NCBI GenBank assembly: GCA_946482595.1
Contig: CAMLSD010000094.1
Span: 1-18,434, forward strand
DNA: 18,434 nucleotides
Source of the DNA: an uncultured Comamonadaceae bacterium
Lineage (GTDB): Bacteria; Pseudomonadota; Gammaproteobacteria; Burkholderiales; Burkholderiaceae
Direction of reading: 5' to 3'
Part shown: in pieces, positions 15,347 through 18,434 of the stretch
Numbering within the stretch: position 1 is the first letter of the stretch
Layout: each line of letters starts with the position of its first letter
Position numbers and translations under genes: made by a program
Notes under the pieces: model-generated
The model's input: the letters and a program-made list of their open reading frames with translations, nothing else
The model's database searches: none
Told to the model about the DNA's origin: nothing

Positions 15347-16275
15347 GCTCAATTGCATGCGAGGTCCTGGCCGACGTGCGCGACCAGGTCGGCGAAAGCC
15401 CGGTGTGGTCGGTGGCCGAGCAGGCGCTGTACTGGGTGGACATCGAAGGCCGGCTGATCCGGCGTTTCGACTGGGCCACACGCCGCCTGTGCAACTGGAC
15501 CCTGCCCGAACGTGTGGGCTGCATCGCGCTGCATGCCGACGGCGGCCTGATCGCCGCGATGGAGACTGGCATCTACCGGGTGCTGACCGACCCCCCCGGC
15601 GACTCCACCGCCCACCCCACCGCTGACCCCACACCGGCACGCACCGACCTGCTGCATGCGGTGAGCTTCCCACGTGAAGGCATGCGCTTCAACGACGGTC
15701 GCTGCGACCGCGAGGGCCGCTTCTGGGTCAGCAGCATGGTGCGCGACATGAGCCTGGCCGCAGCGCAGGGCAGCCTGTACCGCCTGGATGCGAACGGCCT
15801 GGCCGCGGCCCAGGTCAGCGGCCTGATCACCGGCAACGGCCTGGGCCTGAGCCCCGACGGGCGCACGCTGTACCTGTCCGACTCCCACCCGACGGTGCAG
15901 CGGGTCTGGGCCTTCGATCTCGGGCTGGACGGGAGCCTCAGCGGTCGGCGGGAGTTCATCGACATGAACCCGCACCCGGGCCGGCCGGACGGAGCCGCGG
16001 TCGATGCCGAGGGCGGCTACTGGATCTGCGCCAACGACGCCGGCCTGATCCATCGCTTCACGCCCGACGGCCGCCTGGACCGCAGCCTGGCGGTGCCGGT
16101 GTCCAAACCGTCCATGTGTGCGTTCGGCGGGCCAGGCCTGGACCGTCTGTTCGTCACCTCGATCCGACCCGCGAGCATGGGGCCCGAAGAGGCCCGGCTG
16201 GCGGGGGCGGTGTTCGTGCTCGACCCCGGCGTGCGGGGCCTGCGCGAACCTGCATTCCAGCCCCGACTGACCTGA
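15343..16275 (+). CDS. SMP-30/gluconolactonase-family lactonase, probable aldarolactonase
   Basis: A six-bladed propeller lactonase of 310 residues. Its expected role is to hydrolyse the galactaro- or glucaro-lactone made by Udh to the open aldarate. Metal-ligand candidates of the SMP-30 family are present: Glu18 in GESPVW (17-22), Asn117 in RFNDGR (115-120), Asn165 in TGNGLG (163-168) and Asp216 in GRPDGAAVD (213-221). The substrate is inferred from the overlap with udh. Residues about 82-101 form a Pro/Thr/Asp-rich low-complexity stretch between blades that looks like a lineage-specific loop. The start ATG at 15343 overlaps the udh stop; dctP follows after 24 bp with a good ribosome-binding site. 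No signal peptide is seen, so it acts in the cytosol. Confidence 0.92.
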   Translation: MSSIACEVLADVRDQVGESPVWSVAEQALYWVDIEGRLIRRFDWATRRLCNWTLPERVGCIALHADGGLIAAMETGIYRVLTDPPGDSTAHPTADPTPARTDLLHAVSFPREGMRFNDGRCDREGRFWVSSMVRDMSLAAAQGSLYRLDANGLAAAQVSGLITGNGLGLSPDGRTLYLSDSHPTVQRVWAFDLGLDGSLSGRREFIDMNPHPGRPDGAAVDAEGGYWICANDAGLIHRFTPDGRLDRSLAVPVSKPSMCAFGGPGLDRLFVTSIRPASMGPEEARLAGAVFVLDPGVRGLREPAFQPRLT

Positions 16276-16299
16276 TCCAACCGAAGAGGAGACATCACC

Positions 16300-17292
16300 A
16301 TGACAACCCGACGCGCCCTGGTGGCGGCCGCACTTTCCCTGGGCGCTGCCGCCGGCCTCGTGCCCCTGCAGGCCGCAGCGCAGGACAAGCTGGTCTTCAA
16401 GGCCGCCGACGTCCACCCCGCCGGCTACCCGAATGTGGTGGCCATCGAGAACATGGGCAAGAAGCTGGAGGCCGCCACCAAGGGCCGCATCCGCTTCCAG
16501 ATGTTCCCCGGCTCGGTGCTGGGCGGCGAGAAGGAGATGATCGAGCAGACCCAGGTGGGCGCGATCCAGATCCTGCGCACCTCGCTCGGGCCGATCGGCC
16601 CGGTGGTGCCGGAGGTGAACGTCTTCAACATGCCGTTCGTGTTCCGCAACGAGGCCCACATGCGGGCGGTGATCGACGGCCCGATCGGCCAGGAAATGCT
16701 CGACAAGATCACGGCCTCGCCGGCGAAGCTGGTGGGCCTGGGCTGGATGGATGGCGGCTCGCGCAGCCTCTACACCAAGAAGCCAGTGCGCTCGATTGCC
16801 GATCTGAAGGGCATGAAGGTGCGCATGATGGGCAACCCGCTGTTCGTGGACACGATGAACGCGATGGGCGGCAACGGCATCTCGATGGGCTACGGCGAGG
16901 TCTTCACCGCCTTGCAGACCGGTGTGGTCGACGGCGCCGAAAACAACCCGCCCACGCTGTTCACCGCCAACCACTACCAGGCCGGCGCGAAGTACTACAC
17001 CCAGACCAACCACCTGATCATTCCCGAGATCTTCGTGATGTCCAAGGTGACCTGGGACAAGCTGTCCAAGGACGAACAGGCCCTGGTGAAGAAGTTCTCG
17101 CGCGAGGCCCAGATGGAGCAGCGCGCGCTGTGGGACAAGAGCGTGGCCGAGTACACCGCCAAGCTCAAGGCTGCCGGCGTCGAGTTCATCGAGATCGACA
17201 ACAAGCCCTTCTACGAGGCCACCGCCCCGGTGCGGGCCAAGTACGGCGCCCAGTTCACCGACCTGATCAAGCGCATCGAAGCGGTCAAGTGA
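16300..17292 (+). CDS. dctP: TRAP transporter solute-binding protein (DctP family)
   Basis: The periplasmic binding component of a TRAP transporter, 330 residues. A signal peptide covers about 1-27 (MTTRRALVAAALSLG, cleavage after LQAAA near Gln28). The mature protein has the family layout FPGSVLGGEKEMIEQTQVG (69-87), DLKGMKVRMMGNP (168-180) with Arg175 as the usual carboxylate-binding arginine, and TGVVDGAENNP (207-217). Given the operon with udh and a lactonase, the ligand is probably D-galacturonate, D-glucuronate or a related sugar acid; this is inferred from context. GAGGAG lies 8 nt before the ATG. A GC hairpin in the 84-bp gap before dctQ may keep the binding protein more highly expressed than the membrane parts. 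Confidence 0.94.
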   Translation: MTTRRALVAAALSLGAAAGLVPLQAAAQDKLVFKAADVHPAGYPNVVAIENMGKKLEAATKGRIRFQMFPGSVLGGEKEMIEQTQVGAIQILRTSLGPIGPVVPEVNVFNMPFVFRNEAHMRAVIDGPIGQEMLDKITASPAKLVGLGWMDGGSRSLYTKKPVRSIADLKGMKVRMMGNPLFVDTMNAMGGNGISMGYGEVFTALQTGVVDGAENNPPTLFTANHYQAGAKYYTQTNHLIIPEIFVMSKVTWDKLSKDEQALVKKFSREAQMEQRALWDKSVAEYTAKLKAAGVEFIEIDNKPFYEATAPVRAKYGAQFTDLIKRIEAVK

Positions 17293-17308
17293 AACCGGCC
17301 TGCCCGCC

Positions 17309-17330
17309 GGCCCGGTGCCTGTGCCGGGCC
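17309..17330 (+). terminator. intergenic hairpin between dctP and dctQ
   Basis: Exact 7-bp arms GGCCCGG (17309-17315) and CCGGGCC (17324-17330) flank an 8-nt loop, 16 nt after the dctP stop. More GC-rich pairing is possible just downstream. Without a T-run it is more likely an mRNA stabiliser or partial attenuator than a full terminator, since dctQ and dctM continue in the same direction. Confidence 0.4.
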
Positions 17331-17376
17331 GCCGGGAACCCCGGGCTGCGGCCCGCCCCTCGACAGCGTGTGTGTC

Positions 17377-17919
17377 ATGGACTCCTCGATTCCCAAACTG
17401 CTTGACCGGCTCTACCTGGCAAGCATCTGGCTGGCCGGCACGGCCATCTTCCTGATGTCGGTGATCATCCCGTGGGGCGTGTTCACGCGCTACGTGCTGG
17501 GCACCGGCTCGCAGTGGCCCGAGCCGATCGCCATCCTGCTGATGATGGTGTTCACCTTCATCGGCGCGGCCGCGGCCTACCGTGCGGGAGCACACATCGC
17601 CGTCACCATGCTCACCGACGTGATGCCGAGGGTGCTGCAACGGGTGCTGGTGGTGGTGGTCGACCTGCTGATGGCGCTGGTGTGCATCTTCGTCACCTGG
17701 TATGGCGCGCGGCTGTGCCACGAGACCTGGCAGCAGTCGATCAGCGAGCTGCCCTGGCTGCCGGTCGGGGTGACCTACGCACCGCTGCCCATCGGCGCAG
17801 CGATCACGCTGGTGTTCGTGATCGAGCGCATGGTGTTCGGCTCGCAGGCCCACCGCGCCGTCGTGCGTTTCGAGGAACAGCCGGCAAGCGAAGCGCCGGC
17901 CACCGAAGGAGCCCGCTGA
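17377..17919 (+). CDS. dctQ: TRAP transporter small permease (DctQ family)
   Basis: The small membrane subunit of the TRAP transporter, 180 residues with four helices at about 13-33, 49-66, 88-110 and 130-150. Family features are FTRYVLG (36-42) and WPEPIAILLMM (47-57) after the first helix, and AYRAGAHIAV (67-76). The C-terminal tail (about 158-180) is hydrophilic and Glu/Ala-rich. I chose the ATG at 17377; an in-frame GTG at 17368 would add three residues and neither has a strong ribosome-binding site. Its stop (17917-17919) shares one base with the dctM start, so DctQ and DctM are made in a coupled way. Confidence 0.92.
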   Translation: MDSSIPKLLDRLYLASIWLAGTAIFLMSVIIPWGVFTRYVLGTGSQWPEPIAILLMMVFTFIGAAAAYRAGAHIAVTMLTDVMPRVLQRVLVVVVDLLMALVCIFVTWYGARLCHETWQQSISELPWLPVGVTYAPLPIGAAITLVFVIERMVFGSQAHRAVVRFEEQPASEAPATEGAR

Positions 17920-18434
17920 TGGACGCGCTGGTGCTGCTGGGCAGCTTTTTCGTGCTGATGGCCATCGGCGTGCCGATCGCCTATTCGCTGGGGCTGGCGT
18001 CACTGATCGGCGCCTTGTGGATCGACATCCCGCTGGACGCGGTGATGATCCAGCTGGCCTCGGGGGTCAACAAGTTCTCGCTGCTGGCGATCCCGTTTTT
18101 CGTGCTGGCCGGGGCCATCATGGCCGAGGGTGGCATGTCGCGCCGGCTGGTGGCCTTTGCCGGTGTGCTGGTGGGCTTCATCCGTGGCGGGCTGTCGCTG
18201 GTCAACATCCTCGCCTCCACGTTTTTCGGTGCGATCTCGGGCTCCTCGGTGGCCGACACCGCCTCGATCGGCTCGGTGCTGATCCCCGAGATGGAAAAGA
18301 AGGGCTACCCGCGGCCGTTCGCGGCCGCGGTGACCGTGAGCGGTTCGGTGCAGGCCATCCTGATCCCGCCCAGCCACAACGCGGTGCTGTATTCGCTGGC
18401 CGCGGGCGGCACGGTGTCGATCGCGGCGCTGTTC
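17919..18434 (+). CDS. dctM: TRAP transporter large permease (DctM family), cut by window end
   Basis: The first 172 residues of the large, ion-coupled TRAP permease subunit. The translation is open to the window end. Seen are MDALVLLGSFFVLMAIGVPIA-type helix 1, SLLAIPFFVLAGAIMAEGG (54-72), the family hallmark GAISGSSVADTASIGS (104-119), IPEMEKKGYPRPFAAAV (122-138) and ILIPPSHNAVLY (147-158). AAGGAG lies about 8 nt before the ATG, which overlaps the dctQ stop by 1 nt. It uses the ion gradient to bring in the solute delivered by DctP. About 250 further residues are expected outside the window, and the missing aldarate dehydratase gene may lie beyond it. Confidence 0.96.
   Translation, partial: MDALVLLGSFFVLMAIGVPIAYSLGLASLIGALWIDIPLDAVMIQLASGVNKFSLLAIPFFVLAGAIMAEGGMSRRLVAFAGVLVGFIRGGLSLVNILASTFFGAISGSSVADTASIGSVLIPEMEKKGYPRPFAAAVTVSGSVQAILIPPSHNAVLYSLAAGGTVSIAALF

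Overview
The window looks like chromosomal DNA from a GC-rich betaproteobacterium of the order Burkholderiales, close to the Rubrivivax/Leptothrix/Roseateles/Comamonadaceae group. This is an inference. It rests on the high GC content with long antisense open frames, a Bug/TctC-type binding protein, an S-adenosylhomocysteine (SAH) riboswitch before ahcY, and ACAAT-type -10 elements. I see no phage, insertion sequence, rRNA, tRNA or CRISPR array.

Left part, 1-4907. Two glycolytic genes lie on the minus strand: pgk, followed by the cut-off pyk, with a strong GC hairpin between them. Two small plus-strand integral membrane proteins of unknown function follow. Next come azlC-azlD (minus), a predicted branched-chain amino acid exporter, and a divergent 5-formyltetrahydrofolate cyclo-ligase (plus).

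Middle part, 4908-9805, all minus strand. This is a methyl-cycle and one-carbon block. An SAH riboswitch stands before ahcY (SAH hydrolase), followed by tlyA (an S4-domain 2'-O-methyltransferase-like protein) and metF (methylenetetrahydrofolate reductase), which overlaps tlyA by 4 nt. Upstream of the riboswitch is amn (AMP nucleosidase). The leader can fold a second hairpin that would compete with the aptamer.

Right part, 9876-18434. This is an oxidative hexuronate catabolism locus. On the minus strand are tctC-like binding protein, kdgD and an aldehyde dehydrogenase. On the plus strand are udh (uronate dehydrogenase), an SMP-30-type lactonase and a TRAP transporter (dctP, dctQ, dctM; dctM is cut by the window end). 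A GntR/FadR-type regulator gene sits between them. Near-identical operator-like sequences lie in front of both arms, and one falls exactly inside the spacer of a putative promoter for the minus-strand arm. The predicted route is uronate (TRAP uptake) -> aldarolactone (Udh) -> aldarate (lactonase) -> 5-dehydro-4-deoxyglucarate (dehydratase not in the window) -> 2-oxoglutarate semialdehyde (KdgD) -> 2-oxoglutarate (aldehyde dehydrogenase).

The least explained structure is a 29-bp tandem array immediately after gntR. Each well-preserved unit carries a palindrome, and the last unit overlaps the gene's stop codon. I did not find a clearly new multi-gene system. The strongest leads are this array, the riboswitch leader and the two-transporter uronate locus.
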